Shown here: positions 23,600-38,500 of the stretch, in pieces
Layout of the letters: the number at the start of each line of letters is the position of its first letter
Position numbering within the stretch: position 1 is the stretch's first letter
Source: Tachypleus tridentatus
Lineage: Eukaryota; Arthropoda; Merostomata; Xiphosura; Limulidae
Direction of reading: 5' to 3'
Assembly: GCF_004210375.1 (NCBI RefSeq)
Contig: NC_134827.1
Span: 106,067,285 to 106,131,284, forward strand
DNA length: 64,000 nt
Position numbers and translations under genes: made by a program
The notes under the pieces: generated by a model
Told to the model about the DNA's origin: nothing
Databases searched by the model: none
The model's input: only the letters and a program-made list of their open reading frames with translations

Positions 23600-26500
23600 A
23601 TGAACAAAATGGCTACCATGACTTCTTTCCGCAATAGGTTAACTCAGTTAGAAGCAAGATTGAAAGCAGAAAATGATCAGGAAAGTGAATCCAGAAAACC
23701 AACATCGAGAGCTTTAAGAACAGATATGGTTAGTTCAAGACCAACTATACGAGGACGTAAGTGTATAATCTTTTGTTAGCCTTAGTAGTTACAGGTTCGT
23801 TTCTGTTGGTAGCAGCATAGGCCTAAAGTAAATACTAAAACACGGACCTAAACTGGTATTGGTATTTTGCTCTTAAGCCTAACGAAAGGCTTAACGGTGT
23901 AATTTATTTTTGGTAAATTTATGATAATTAAATTACAATTCTACGTTAGACTCAAAGTATGTATCATGTTTTAAATAGTGCAGACTGTAGCCTAGGACAG
24001 TGCTAAAGTTGTGTCACCTAATTCAAATTGCTTTTCACTGTCGCTGATAGTGAAAAGCAGTTTAAATTTATTACAATACTGATGTAACCGTTGGACCGTT
24101 TTTGAATGAATTCTGAAAATTAAGTAATTATTAATTTAAATTTATAACTTTGCATGAGTATTTTTAAACCACATCTGAATTATGATAGATGAAATAAACA
24201 GCTATAGGTAATTAATTGTAAATTCTGTGTAACGTTATGAAGTTTTAAGATGTTTTGTGTAATTGTAACTTGTAAAAACCATTGACGTTCATTTATTATT
24301 TATTTTGGTAATCTGCATTATAAGATAGTTTATCTTTGCCTTGTAAAGTTCACACCAAATAGTAAGCATAAAAAACGTTTGGTAGTGATGTATTTGACAC
24401 GTATTTTACATGCATAGCCATACGTTGTGATTTTACAGATGGTTTAAAATTTAATTGTTGGTAATATGTCATAAAGCATATTCTTTAACACTTAGCATAG
24501 AATTTCCAACTTCTATGACAATAGCATATTTCTTAATAAAGAAATAAAAACAACATTGGTATTTTATTTTTTAATTAGATATTATTCTGTTATGATGTAG
24601 AATGATGTACCACCATTTGGTTTCTCGAGGGCAAAAAGAAAAGAGAAAATAAGGGATTTTAACGTAAACATATAATTGCAGTAATTACATCATCAATCAA
24701 GTTACTCCACGTTAATTTTTACTTTTTAGTATCTGATGTAATACATATAGTATGTTAGTGGAGAAGGAATGAATTTGAAGACTGGCATAAATGGGGTCAT
24801 AATGATCAAAATTTTAGGAACACTGGTGTAATAAAAAATATATAAATTTAATAAACGTTTCTAGAAAGGACAACCTGGGAGGTTATTGAAGCCTTTTATC
24901 ATTTCTAAATTAACTTAAGTTGTTGTAGTTTTGTACTTTAGAAAACAATAGTGCAGAACGTTAAAGCCTTTCTCACAGTTTAAATAATTAAGTCGGGTAT
25001 CACTGTGAATAGTCTCAAATGTGAGTAAGTGCATGTTTTTCAGTATTAAAAGTCATTTTTCATTATTATGTTCTGACCTCTGTTCACTGAGCCTTACAAA
25101 GTTTCTTTGGTTAAGAAAAGAATTGTCTTTTTATCATGCTAATATGATTAGCAAATCTAGAATTAGCAGCTTCGTACCAAAAAATTATCTAACTCGTTAA
25201 CATATTTAAGTAGTACTAGTCTAAAATAAGCCCATGAGAAACTCTTGGGTAAGTAAATGCTTTATGCCATTAAGTCATTTATTTATCTGTTTAACAAAAT
25301 GTTTTCACTAATTTCTTATGAGCCTTATGGTTTGTAACGTCATCCAACATGTCCTCATCCAGTCATGTGGAGACTCGGTTAAGAAAGCTAAGTAAGTATT
25401 AACTTTAAGTCATGAAAACATCCTTAATAATGGAGACAGAGCTAAGCAATATAATAATTAATCAAAATTATGATTAGATTTACTAGTAGAAATTATCATT
25501 TCATATTATTATAGTTAATCGAGTTGTCAGTAACATACTGCATGATTTATTTTCAGACCAATTCCTTGAATGGTGTCAGTTATTCACCAGAAAATATATT
25601 TATGTATTTGACTGTTTGTATTATTTTTTCAGAATTTAAAGCAGCTGTGTTTTCTGTGTATGATGATAACAGTTCTTAAACTGTATTGGGTAATAAAAAA
25701 AACAATGATTTAAACAGATAATTGAGGATAATTAGAAGAACAGTGTTGTCCAGTAAATGACATAAATATAAACAGAACAAAAGCAGTAAGAGCCCCAAAT
25801 TGTTACAAAACATAAAACAAGTTATTCATGTAACAATATCCAAGATATAAGTTGTATTTATATAGGTTGTATATGTGTTCCTACAAAGTTGATAGTTTTG
25901 TAATAAGGCACATAAACATCTAGGTTTTACATTGTAGGACATAGATGGCAGCACATATGCAGATTTGGAGATTTTTTACATCAGCAGTTATAAATGTTTT
26001 TTTGGATACATTTGAACAATGCAGCAAAATAGTTAATAAAATAATCAAACTTAATGTTTCCAGTTATTACTATTTTAAATTATTCCAACAAACAGATCAA
26101 TTGAAATTATGATTGAATCAACTGTCATGAAAATTAACTAATCACACTTAGGGCTTCTAATTATTATTATCCAATTATCAACATTGCTCTTTTATTTGTT
26201 TGATGTTAAGCCTAAAACTACATAATGGGCTATAAACTTTCTTCCCAATTTTAGCTTTAAAAGGACCTTTTTTTTACATTTCGTTAGCTTTGGTGATATA
26301 GGGAGTTGAGTGGTAGGGTTCAGGACCTAAAGGTCTTGGATTTGACTGCTATTGTTACCAAACTTTCTTCTCTCTTTTGTTATGGCAAAGCTGTTAAGAC
26401 TATTTTTCAGTATCGCTAATTTTGAATTACTTATTGGAGGAAAAGTAATAGGTGTAATAGTGTCCATAACAAGTGATTTTTTTTTTTTTCTTTATTGTTT

Positions 26501-29500
26501 TTGAACTTTGCATAAAGCTACTCGATGGCTATCTGTGGTAGCCGTCCCTAATTTAGCAGTGTAAGACCAGAAGGAAGGCAGCTAGTCATCACCACCCACC
26601 GCCAACTCTTGGGCTACTCTTTTACCAACAAATAGTGGGATTGACTGTCACATTATAATGCCCCCACGGCCGAACGGGCGAGCATGTTTGGCACGACAGG
26701 GATGAGAACCCGTGACCCTCAGATTATGAGTCAAACGCCTTAACATGCTTGGCCATGCCGGGCCTTTTTCTTTCTTAAACTGCCGATTTAAAAAAAGAAA
26801 AGTGTTTGGTAGTATCATTCATCAAATTTTTTGTTTTGCTTTTCTGTAATTTGAGGAACACTGTACTAATTAATTAATTAAATGAACTTGGTTAATGGGA
26901 CCATCAGTTAATTGATTAGCAAGTATCACTCACTAATCACCCTACTGTAACTGAGAATTATTAATCAAGTGTCAGCTTTGTAATTGGTTTCTTACACTTT
27001 TTTTTTGTCAGTAAATCTTGTTATGACCATCAAGAGTTTATGAATAAAATGTTATTAATTCAGTTTGAGTGACAGAACAAACATCTGGCATTGAAAAAAT
27101 CAAACCAAAAAACATGAGAACTTGGATAAATTACCAAGCATTGCAATATCTAAAAACTATTGTTGAATATCAGGACCCTAATTACATGGAACACTTGAAT
27201 ATTTAATAAACAGGTTATTGAGTTCATACACGAAAGGAAATTCTAATTTTTTAAATTTTATATTTGTTATCATAAAGGTAATTAAACTGTAAAACTTTGA
27301 AACTTGCAATGTTAGATAAGGAAAACAAATAAAAACTTCTCAATTAGTTACATAATTCAATAATTTGTTGTCTCCATAATTTGAGCTATTTGCTTGTCAA
27401 GTGTTTTCAGATTTGTTGCACATGTTCAGAAATCAAACAAATAAAAACGTGAATTTTCAATGTGAGGTTGTTTAGGATAATTAATTGTAACCTTCTATTA
27501 TAACTTGCAGTCATTTTAGAAAGAAAGAGGAAAATTTTTATTTTTTTTACGGTGGTCACAAGTTTGGTAAAATGGACCCAAGGGTGTTACAATAAAATGT
27601 AAGTTTATTGAAAAAAAGAAAACTTTTCATATTCATTTAGGAGAATTAAATAGTTATGGAAATGAAATTTGAAAACTGTTAGATGTAAAGAAAACTATTA
27701 CTTTTACACTCAGGCTGTGACTTCATAAATTCACAGACAAATCTTTACTAAAAAACCTAACCTATATAAAAGCCAAAATGCATTTATTCAGATATAACAG
27801 TTCAGTTACTGTTTGCCTGTTATGATTTTAGTGACAGGGTGGAAGGCAGCCATGAGAGGGTTGGCATTAAACCTTATCAGTGTGATGAGTGTTGGTATAA
27901 CAAACCTAAAGTAAAGTTATAATGTAGGATCACTGGTATTGGAAGTTAATTGATTTTTATTAGAAATTATTGTATGAATGCATTACAAATTGATTTCATG
28001 AATGATCTCAATTTTGATTGGCTCACAAAGGAACTTACTAGTGACTGATTTCCTTAACTGCACTTTTCTGTCTTATTGTTGGCAAAGCGTGGTTTTTCAA
28101 AATTTATTTATTTTGGTTAACCATGAAATACAAGGTTAAGGTATAATATAGTGTTGGGGTGGTAGTACTTGCCCCATCATTTTTGATTAAAAATTAATTA
28201 AAAGATGGGTGAAAATGATCAATCTTTGACATGCAAAATTAAGGTAAGGTATCTTTTGAGAACTGTTTATATTTCATATTTTATTGAGCTGTAAAATGCA
28301 TAAAGCTTAGTTTATTAATGATACCAAGAACCTAGGAAGAGCTGATAACATGGAGAGTATTTTCTCTTAATTAGAAACATCTGGATGGTCTTAGTGACAG
28401 CTCTTTCGTATTTGTAGGATCATTCAGTATTTAAGTCTCAGGTTGAAAAATGCCTATTATTTTTTGTGTTTAGATTAACTTCTCTTGAGTTGAAGTGTTG
28501 AGGAATACATATGTATTTTGTATGAATGAAAGTATGTTTTCATCACAAAAAGAAAATTGTTTGTTTTTTTCAGTTCCAATTGGACAAGAACATGGGTCTC
28601 CTGGAAGATCTGGGAGGTTTCCTCCAAGTCAAAGGTCTGCCTGTTTACCCCTGTCGCTTCCTCCTTGTAATTACTCACCCAAATCCCATGATAGGTAAGA
28701 ACTTCTCTTATATATGTGCATGTATTTATAGAGTACAAATAATGCATTGTCCAAAGAATACTTTCGACAAAAAACAATAGGAATAATCATGGTTTAGCTG
28801 GGAAACTTTCCAGTCATCACTGTTTCAGTAAATTATGTGAGTAAGGAAAAAAGGGCTTGTTTGTTTGTTTGTTTTCCTCACTAAAGATGTAAATATCTGT
28901 TATTTTGTCTTACTGGCAGAAGCTACAAATATTGAACAATAGTAATGGTTTATTGATTGATATTAGCTGGCCTAAGGTACTTATCACAACACCAGTATAT
29001 AAAAAGCTACCTTGAACTTCTCTTTCTCTGAATTACTGCATTAAATATTTGTTAAAGAGAATAATAGTGAAGAAGGATTTAGGTGGACTGTAAAGTGTGA
29101 ACATGGCTCAAAATCAGCTCTGTTGTACAACACTGTTGTAGCTCAAAATCAGCTCTGTTGTACAACACTGTTGTAGCTCAAAATCAGCTCTGTTGTACAA
29201 CACTGTTGTAGCTCAAAATCAGCTCTGTTGTACGACACTCTTGTGGCTTAGAATCAGCTGTGTTGTGCAGCACTCTTGTGGTTCAAAATCGTAAATATGT
29301 TCATAAATTATTACCAACTGATATGTGTTTTTCAGTCCTTCACATTTGATGGGCACTATTAAGCTGATGCTCTTAACCAAGAAGTATTTTAAAATCAACT
29401 TCTGTTATTAATATTGTTTGTCAAGACATTCACCAAGCAATCAAGTGTTGACCCTATTAGCTGCTATGATTCTGTTACTTTATTGCCTGGACTTAACAAT

Positions 29501-32500
29501 GTCACACAAGAAGTAATAAAACATTTTTAAACTGTGTTGTTGTATATAAACATCATGTATATTTGAAACTGAACAGCTAAGTCATTGTTTTAAAGTATAA
29601 ATCACAAAATTGGGCATTAATTACTAGAAAATTCAGCCAACTGGGAAGAGGTTTGACAATTTGATCATTTGTTTGGTAGGGTTATGTACACCCCTCAAGC
29701 TTGAAGGACTGGCACATTTAAGTGAATATTGTTATTAAATTTGTTTTACGGTGATCCTTTTATGTATACTATTGTAAAAATTTTAATATATCAGTTTTTG
29801 CAGTACAAATCGTCATATGGAATCAAAGTTAAAGAAAATTTATCAGTATGCTGGAATACTAACAATTGATGGAGAGGTAAGCTGTGGTTCTTTCAGTTTG
29901 TAATTATTTAACAAATAAAGTTTTTCTCTGATCCAAAAAAAATTCATTTATTTGTAATAGTGAATTGCTATAAAAATTAAATACCACATTTTGTATAATA
30001 TGTATTGTTTTTTTTAAGCTGTTCATAATAATGTTTCTAAAGTAATTACTTGAAATTTAGTACAACAATTTTCATTAGTTAGATGGTATGCCATTTGAAT
30101 AGCTTATAGGATTCAACAAAGAAATGAAAAAAACTTACTTTAATGTTGTTAAAAATAAAATTATATGTTTTTAAAAGAATGAAATTAGTCCTATTATGAT
30201 AAATGAATTGTTAACTTAAGTTGCATATGATCTAATAAATTCAGACAAGTTTATAAAAGTATGTTAACTTCAGACATATCAATCAACCATTGATGACATG
30301 ATTCATCTGGGAGAGTTGGGAACAGGAACTTGTGGTCATGTGGTTAAGATGGAACACAAACCCTCAAGAAAGATCATGGCTGTGAAAGTTAGCTGATTAT
30401 TATTATTATTATATTTTTATGTGATTTACCAACTTTTAGTGTTGATATAGATATTTGTCTGATTTCTGTACTTGGTCTTGTTTAGAGAAGTAATATTTTT
30501 AAAAATATACTAATAATTTTGGGACTTCCTCTATATCTTCAATATATAGAATAGTGTTATTTTCATTTGTTGCTTTTTTCAAACATATTGTTATGCATCC
30601 AAAGCATTCTTCAGTAACAAATAAATTGAACTTACGTGCAGTTCGATATTTTAAAGTTTCTTAATTTGTATTTTATTCTCTTTAACTTGGTAGCTCTGTT
30701 ACTTAATTTTTTTATACTGTGGCTTTTGGTGTGTCTGCATGACTTAGAGTCGAAATAAGAGTGAAAACTGTCTTGATACCTGACTTGTAGAAATGTATAG
30801 AACTTTATAGGTGTTAGATTTTGTAGAACTTCAGACACTGTTAATCTTTTTAATATTTTCTTTTGAAATCTTTTCACATGAATATGTAGTTTGTGTGTCA
30901 AAATGTATTTCTTGTTTTTTTCACCTTCCTCCAGCAAATGAGGCGATCAGGAAACACTGAAGAAAATAAACGGATCACTATGGATTTAGATGTGTTGTTA
31001 AGCTGTCAGGACTGTCCACACATTGTACAGTGTTTTGGTTATTTCATAACTGATTCAGATGTATGGATCTGTATGGAGCTTATGTCCACATGTCTGGACA
31101 AGCTCATAAAACGGCTGAAGAAGCCAATTCCAGAAATGATTCTAGGAAAAATAGCTGTTGCAGTAAGTACTTTCTTTGTTTTTAACTATAAAACTTCTTG
31201 TAGTTCCTGAGAGTTTTTACTCCCTGGACCTGCAGAATCTTCGTAAACGGCTTTCAAGACATTTGGAGTGTCCGAGTCTTTATGGAACTGTTTCCCAATC
31301 AAACTTTTTTTAAGAGCTTTGAAGCAAAAATTATAAGTATATTTTATTTTTGCACTGATATGAAAAGTCTACAAATTTGTGAAAATCCACGTATTTCACA
31401 TGAAAACAAAAAATGAAGTGTTCGGAGTACAGTCCAATGTTGGGTAAATTCATGTTTAGCTATGATTCATGTTAAATTTTGTCATGTAGTAATGATATTT
31501 GATAAAGTAGATAATCTCAAAAAAATGTTTTGTGAAAGCTGGTAGAAAGCTTTTCTCCATTATAATGTGTGACACAGGGTACATGGTTTCCTCAGTTCTT
31601 TTCAGTTTCACATCCCTGAAAAAGGAAGTTTCAGTTTTCACTTATTCTTATTTGATGACAAATAATAAATTTTATGAAAATTAAAAATTACAATATTTCT
31701 TTTCTTCCTCTTTCTTAATTAGATGTTTTCTGGAACCACTGAGTTTGATAGAATTTAGAATGTGAATTACCCTTACACTGTAGTATCTGAATGTTTGGAT
31801 TCAACTCATTTATAAAATAAGTTTAAATTAGATAACTGTATGTAAAAATCAAGGATGTTTTTTATTATTAAGATGGCAGTGCTAGTCTTTATTTAAATAT
31901 TAGATCTGGCACAGTTGTGTTATATTTAGTATAAAATATCAAATTTCCCATACTTAAAATTAAAATCCTTCTTTCAATATCAGGGTATAAATTCTTCTCA
32001 TAAAATAACAAACAATTGTGCGTTTGTTGTCCTTTGCAGCGACTGAACGTATTAGCCAGGTTAACCTAAATAATGTGTATTTTGATGAACGAAATACACT
32101 TCTGCAGTATTGGTTCTTGCATATTTTCCTCTACAGACCACCTAGTGGTCCTACCTTTCCCATTTTTGTTGCCATCACGAATCAAAACTCATGATAGATG
32201 TATTTTGGACCAGCCTATGGACCATACTTTGAAAACCAATATTCTGTCTTGTTTTCTGAATTTATGTCAGATTAACTGCTTCTGGCTGAAAAGTATTAAT
32301 AGCAAAGGGAACCAGAGTGATGAAACAGCGCCATCTATATAAGTAAAAAAAATATATTTAACTAGCTGTATTCATTACTAAGTAACTATGCTATGTTGTT
32401 TTCTTTATTTAAAATAAATAGCTTGGTTTGATCAAATATTAATTACTTACAACAATTATCTTGTTTTAAAAAGATCATAAAGTTATACAAACTTTTCCAT

Positions 32501-35500
32501 TCAAAATAGAAACCAGAAATATTATGATCAGATCAACTCTTTTATAATGAAGTCAAGTTTGTTGTTTATTAATATAAATTAATTTGTGTGAATTATTTAA
32601 TTAATATCACTGTTGAAAGTTAGAATGTTTTACTAGTAATGAAAATTTTCCTGTTGTGAAACGGGAAATAAACATTGACTAAGCAACAAGCATCCTGAGT
32701 TCTAACATGATATATATTTCTTAAAAGCTTTGTGTAGATTCTTTAATGGTGTTAATGCGAATTTGGGAACCTTGTGAATTTGGGACGTACTTTAGAACTG
32801 AGATGTTTTAGGAGTGTAGGTATGATTACTTTGAATGTTAGGTCTATATGCTGTGCACTAATTAAATTATCTTAATATGGTGTTGTGCCTAACTTTCACA
32901 TGTGTTTATTTTCTCTTCCCTAGACTGTAAATGCACTCCATTATCTGAAAGAAAAACATGGAGTTATTCATAGGGATGTTAAACCTTCTAACATTCTGCT
33001 TGATCAGAGAGGTGCAATCAAATTGTGTGATTTCGGAATTAGTGGACGGTTAGTAGACTCAAAAGCCAGAACCCGTTCTGCAGGCTGTGCTGCTTACATG
33101 GCAGTGAGTTGAATTATCAGTAGTTCTGTTGTGTTACATCTGTAAAAAACAAATAGCTCCATTCTGAAACTATACTTAAGTTTCTAATATATATTTGAGT
33201 ACAGTTATGCCACATTTTATTAAAGGTTAGAATGTAGTTTTGTGTTGTTTTTTTTTGGAGAACAATGAATTATCTTTGGATAATCATGTCACGGGTATTT
33301 GACCTGTTAATTTCACGTAGCTTTATGATTTGTTTTAAGTAATTAGAAACACTATTCAGTATTTGGTAGAAGTGATAGAGTGAATTTGATCGTGTGTAAC
33401 ATTAACTATTATAATATAAAAGAGTTTTATTCATGAGAAAGGGAAACTATTGACAATTGCTTTTGTTATCTCAGCTTAATTAAAAAATCAAATTTTATAA
33501 GAATAAAACTTTTCCAATTTTTATTAAAGAAATGTCAAGCCAAATTATGGTTTCTGAGCAAATTTGTCTCTCAGTTTCAAGACTTTTAAAGTTATTATTT
33601 GATGTGAAATAGATCAGATCCTTCAGTAAAGATATTGTGAATTACTTACATGTTTATATTCTCAATTTTGTAAGCTTACTTTAAATATCTGTTGTATTTA
33701 GTAGTAGTTATGTTCATATTACAAGATAACATTAAAAATAGCAACTTATGAATGTGTAAAAATGTTTATATTGGTTCAAAAGCATTTAACACTGAGTCGA
33801 TCTATCTATCCATCCATCCATCCATTCATCTGTAGTCTTAATATGTAGATGGTTACTTTCTGTGTGATAACAAGACTTCTGAACAGATTTTGTTGAATCT
33901 ATTCAGGTTACTTCCCCCAACACCAAGGAAGAATATTAGGGTCACAATGAAAGGTCAAGGTGACCATTTCAGAAAATATAAATTTTATTTAGACATAAAA
34001 GAAAGCATACCTGCATAGTAACACGTATTATATTTATCATTACACTAAGATCAAATGATAAAATGAATCAATGAACTCTTAGTGCTGAGATGACATGTTA
34101 ATAAACAAGGGTAGAGAGAGAGATTTAACCACCAATGTCTCAGAGTATGTACCTTTGATTCTGTAGCCAGAACGAATAGACCCTCCTAATCCCAGCAGGC
34201 CAGACTATGATATTAGAGCAGATGTCTGGAGCCTTGGTATATCATTGGTAAGCTAGAATAATTTGTTGTTTTACATTTCTTGTACTGTTTAATTGGCTAA
34301 AGACGTTTCTGTATTTATAGGTAATTATCAAACTGACCGTTTCTGTCTGAAGATTTTATCTCCTTTTGTTGTATTTGATTGGATCAATGTTTAAAGAGTA
34401 ATTTCAGATTAATTGTTTTTAATTGTTGTAATTCTGAAGTTTTGCACTGGAGTAACAACTGATACTGTGACATTTTTATAAGGTAATAAATAATTTTTAC
34501 AGTGTAATATTTTGAAACTTTAGAAAATGTTAAATACTGGACAGTTTGTGTTTAATTTGTTAAAAATAATTATCAAAAAACTTGGTTTTTGTGACAGTTT
34601 GACTGTTTTGAGTCAAGTGAAATTTGTTTATATTAAACAAGTGACATCTTCAAAGCAGATTCTGAGCTCCCTTTCTTAATGAGTTTAAGTAATATCAGAT
34701 GTTTTATGAAGTACAAGGAATAAGTCTCCTGCAGTTTGAGTCCACATTACTTTGCAGCTGCTATAAATTGTTCTTATATAAAACTAATTACCAAAATGAA
34801 TTATGTGGCCCTGTTACTTGGGAATAATGGTGTTTTAAAAAATGAAAGTTCTGAAATCATCAACACCAGCTAGTATGATGACACATTTTATTGAATGTTT
34901 TGTTTGTGAAATAGTTTACCAAAATAAGCAAATTTTCACAAGTTTGAACTCTGAAACGTGATGTCTTGCACACCTTTTGCTCGGCTGGAGTCAACGTCTC
35001 TGTGTGCTTGTTTGAAGTATTTCATTGAGTACTGTGTATTTCGCCGTGTCATGGCCTGGTGGTTAGGGTGCTTGACTTTCCATCTATTGGGTCGTGGGTT
35101 TAAATCCCCATCACTGAATGTGCTTACCCTTTCAACTGTTGGGGCATTATAATGTGATGGTCAATCTCGCTGTTTATTGGTAAGAAAGTAGCCCAAGAGT
35201 TTGTGGTGGGTGTTGTTAGCTAGCTGCTTTCTCTTTACTCTATCACTGTTAAATTAAGGATGGCTAGCACAGATAACCTTGGTATAGCTATGCATAAAAT
35301 TCCAAAAAACAAACAAACATCATTAAATAATGGATAATATATAAAGGTAGTTAACACTAACTGACTGTTGCTGTCAGAGTATTTTAGGTCATTCTGAGAA
35401 ACATGAAATGTAAAGCTTGGGAAAATAGTGAATAAAGATTAAGAGTCTATTTTCATATTTTATTTTCACATATTTCTCTGAGGGATGGGAGAAATGTTTC

Positions 35501-38500
35501 TTAATATTTTCATAATTATTCAGATTTCTGAAAATTAAAGTTGAATTTTTAACTTTTCCAGAAAACAAAGCATGTGATGAAAGATATGATCCAAATGACA
35601 AAGGTTTCAATGAATATAATATCTTAAAAGTTCTTCATTAGTAAGAGCTAATGTTTTAATATATTTCTTGAACTGGTCTAATAGATATGGTTGTTGCATG
35701 TTCTAAGAAATATTAATATACCATGTAATATTTTATTTGTTTGTTGTACAAATCTCTGAGTGGTGCTTTACCATTTTAGGTGGAACTAGCAACAAACAGG
35801 TTTCCTTATCAAGGATGTAACAATGATTTTGAAGTCCTTAGTAAGGTGTTGCAAGAAGATCCACCTCGTCTTCCACCAGGTGGAGATTTCTCCTTAGATT
35901 TTTGCAGCTTCGTTAGGGATTGGTGAGTTAAGCTCTCTTACTTTACTACATTAAAACTAGTCTGCTAAGAGTTACATTTTTTTTAAACCTAAATAAATCT
36001 TTGTTAATAAGCTTAATAAATTATATTAGAATTCTATGGTATCAGTGTAGTTATTTATGAATTGTTGTTTGATATCCTCCATGAATTAAAGTTTAACAGG
36101 CTTAGCAACCCATGTCCAGCAGCAGCAAAGTACAAAGGTTGTAGTGGGAAAAGATAATTGTTTATTTCTTGATTTATTGTTCTACATTTTAACAAAAATA
36201 AGTTTAATAATATATTTCTAAATAGTAATAATCTATATATATGTGTATATAACGTACAATAACTGAAATGTGACTGTATATTACAAAATATTATTCAACT
36301 AAAGTACAGCCAAGACAGGACTAATGGTGAGTTTTATATTACTGGATGTGTAACACTAGTGTACATGCACTGAGTGAATACAAGTTATCTAGTGTTAGCC
36401 AGACATGACTGGAAGGCAAATGTAATAATAAATGTATAGCATTATGAGACTTAAGCTACTTAAACAAAACATTTGTATTTTTGTGTTGTAATATGTTTTT
36501 TTTATTTTAGAACTAAAAAAGCATAATTTATATGTTTTTATCCTAAGTTTTTCTGATGGTTACAAGGTTGGTCAAGTCACAGACCCCACATAGATTGGGT
36601 CCTCAAAGTAACATAAGATGTAAAGTCTTATCTTATTGAAAACAAATGTTTGAAATGTATTCAGGAGGTGTTACAGAATATGTTAATAATAGAGATATTT
36701 TGAACAAAGTATAGTTTTTTAATCATAACATGAAATCACTTTGCACTCAGACTAGTAACAAAATCTTTAGCATTTCATTAAAAAATATGATTTTCTGTGT
36801 ACAAAAAACTTGTAATATTTACTAACAGTTTACCAAGTTTTATGAAGATACAGATGCTGTATCAAAGGTGATAGTGCAAATACTTTTGTACGTTATACCG
36901 AGCCCATTGCAAAAGGGTTAAAATGGACAGTTAGGATTGTGTTTTTTTACGTGACACAGAAATCTGAAGGGTGAGAATCACAAGTGTGTTGTATTGAAAT
37001 TAAAACTATGAATGACAAACTACATTTTGAATGTAAGTGTAAAAAAATTTGACACCCAAACTGACTCTCTAATTTGCAGAGGGTTTACTGAGCCTACCTA
37101 ATCTTATTACACATATAATGTTGAAGTAGTGAATTATCTGTCATTTGTTTCTCTACCCAACATAGCCAAGTGAGAAAAGAAAAAAAACATTAAGATAACG
37201 AAACCATAAAGTGACCAACCCACCAAATTGTTCATCTTTTTTATTCTCGTTTCACTCTGAATAACTCTAAAGATAGTTAATCAGTAACATCAGTTTAAAC
37301 CTAAATCTGCTCAGCGTGTTTGTGGGCAGTGTATGATGTCATCACTTAATCATAATGACTAGTAGTAATTAAACAAAATCATAATTCTAGTGTGAATCAT
37401 GTTTTATAGTTATCCCTTGAAGTTAACTTGCTTACAGAAATCAGGTGTTCCTCTGAAAAAAGCTTAAGTACAGGGTGATACAGAAATTACTTGCCAAAAA
37501 ATAGGTGAATATCAGATTACTGAACACACAGAACACTTAATGCTTTGTACACCATACAGTAAGGGTCTTTGGGCAGTCAAACCTTATATCACGTTTGAAG
37601 TAAATGAGTAAAAAACTCCGTACATGTTACATTACTTTCTTGTACACACATTCATTAAATACACTAACTTTCAGTCAGGGTAAAAATGTAACAAAACAAG
37701 TTATAAAAATATTTTGTAAAGGTAAAATTATGTTGGAATGGCAGTGCCAAAAAATAATATAAAGATGGTATTGCTGTACATAGATCATTCCTACATGACC
37801 TACAATATTAACAAAAGTTTTATTTCTTGGTTTTATTTTTTTGGTGGTGGAGGTTACAAGGTCAGTCAGATTTACTATTCTCACTTTGAGTTATGGTAGG
37901 AAAAATAGCACATGAAAACTTTGAAATGTATTTAGGAATTCTTAGGGACTACACAGAGGAATTTTAAGATAAGGAAAAATAATATTTTTAATTTTGACAT
38001 GAAAATTACTTTGCATACAGATTTTTTAAAACAAATAATCTATATTTATGGACAAGTTTTTATTTTATTTTATTATAAATACTTCACTACAAATATGAAA
38101 TTTGTTGACGATATATACACTATATTGAAAGAAGTGTTAATTCTGCAAAGACTTTAAATGAGTATAAAGAGGTCACGGAGTCGGTCAAATTGACCAACTC
38201 CTTGTTGAAAGAATTAAAAGTTAACTCTATCGTGTCAAACCTACATTACTTAATTTTTGTAATGTATAGCAAACTAGTATTTAATTTTTTAAATTTAATT
38301 AATGAGGAAGTAAACTGTCTTGATTTAAGTTGAGACCCCAGTGGCTCACTGGTAAGTGTGAGGGTTCAGGATACTAAAAAAAGTCATGTTTTGACACCCA
38401 CAATGGGTAAAGCTATTCGTGTTTTTAACAAAAAAACAACAACAATTTAATGGGTAAAAACAAGTTGTGCTATTCAGAATATACTTGTTCTTTTTTTTTG

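Noticed and set aside
28475-28780. Open frames on both strands around MAP2K7 exon 2
   Set aside because: They are shadows of, or extensions beyond, the real exon at 28574-28694, whose phase and docking-like motifs fit MAP2K7.
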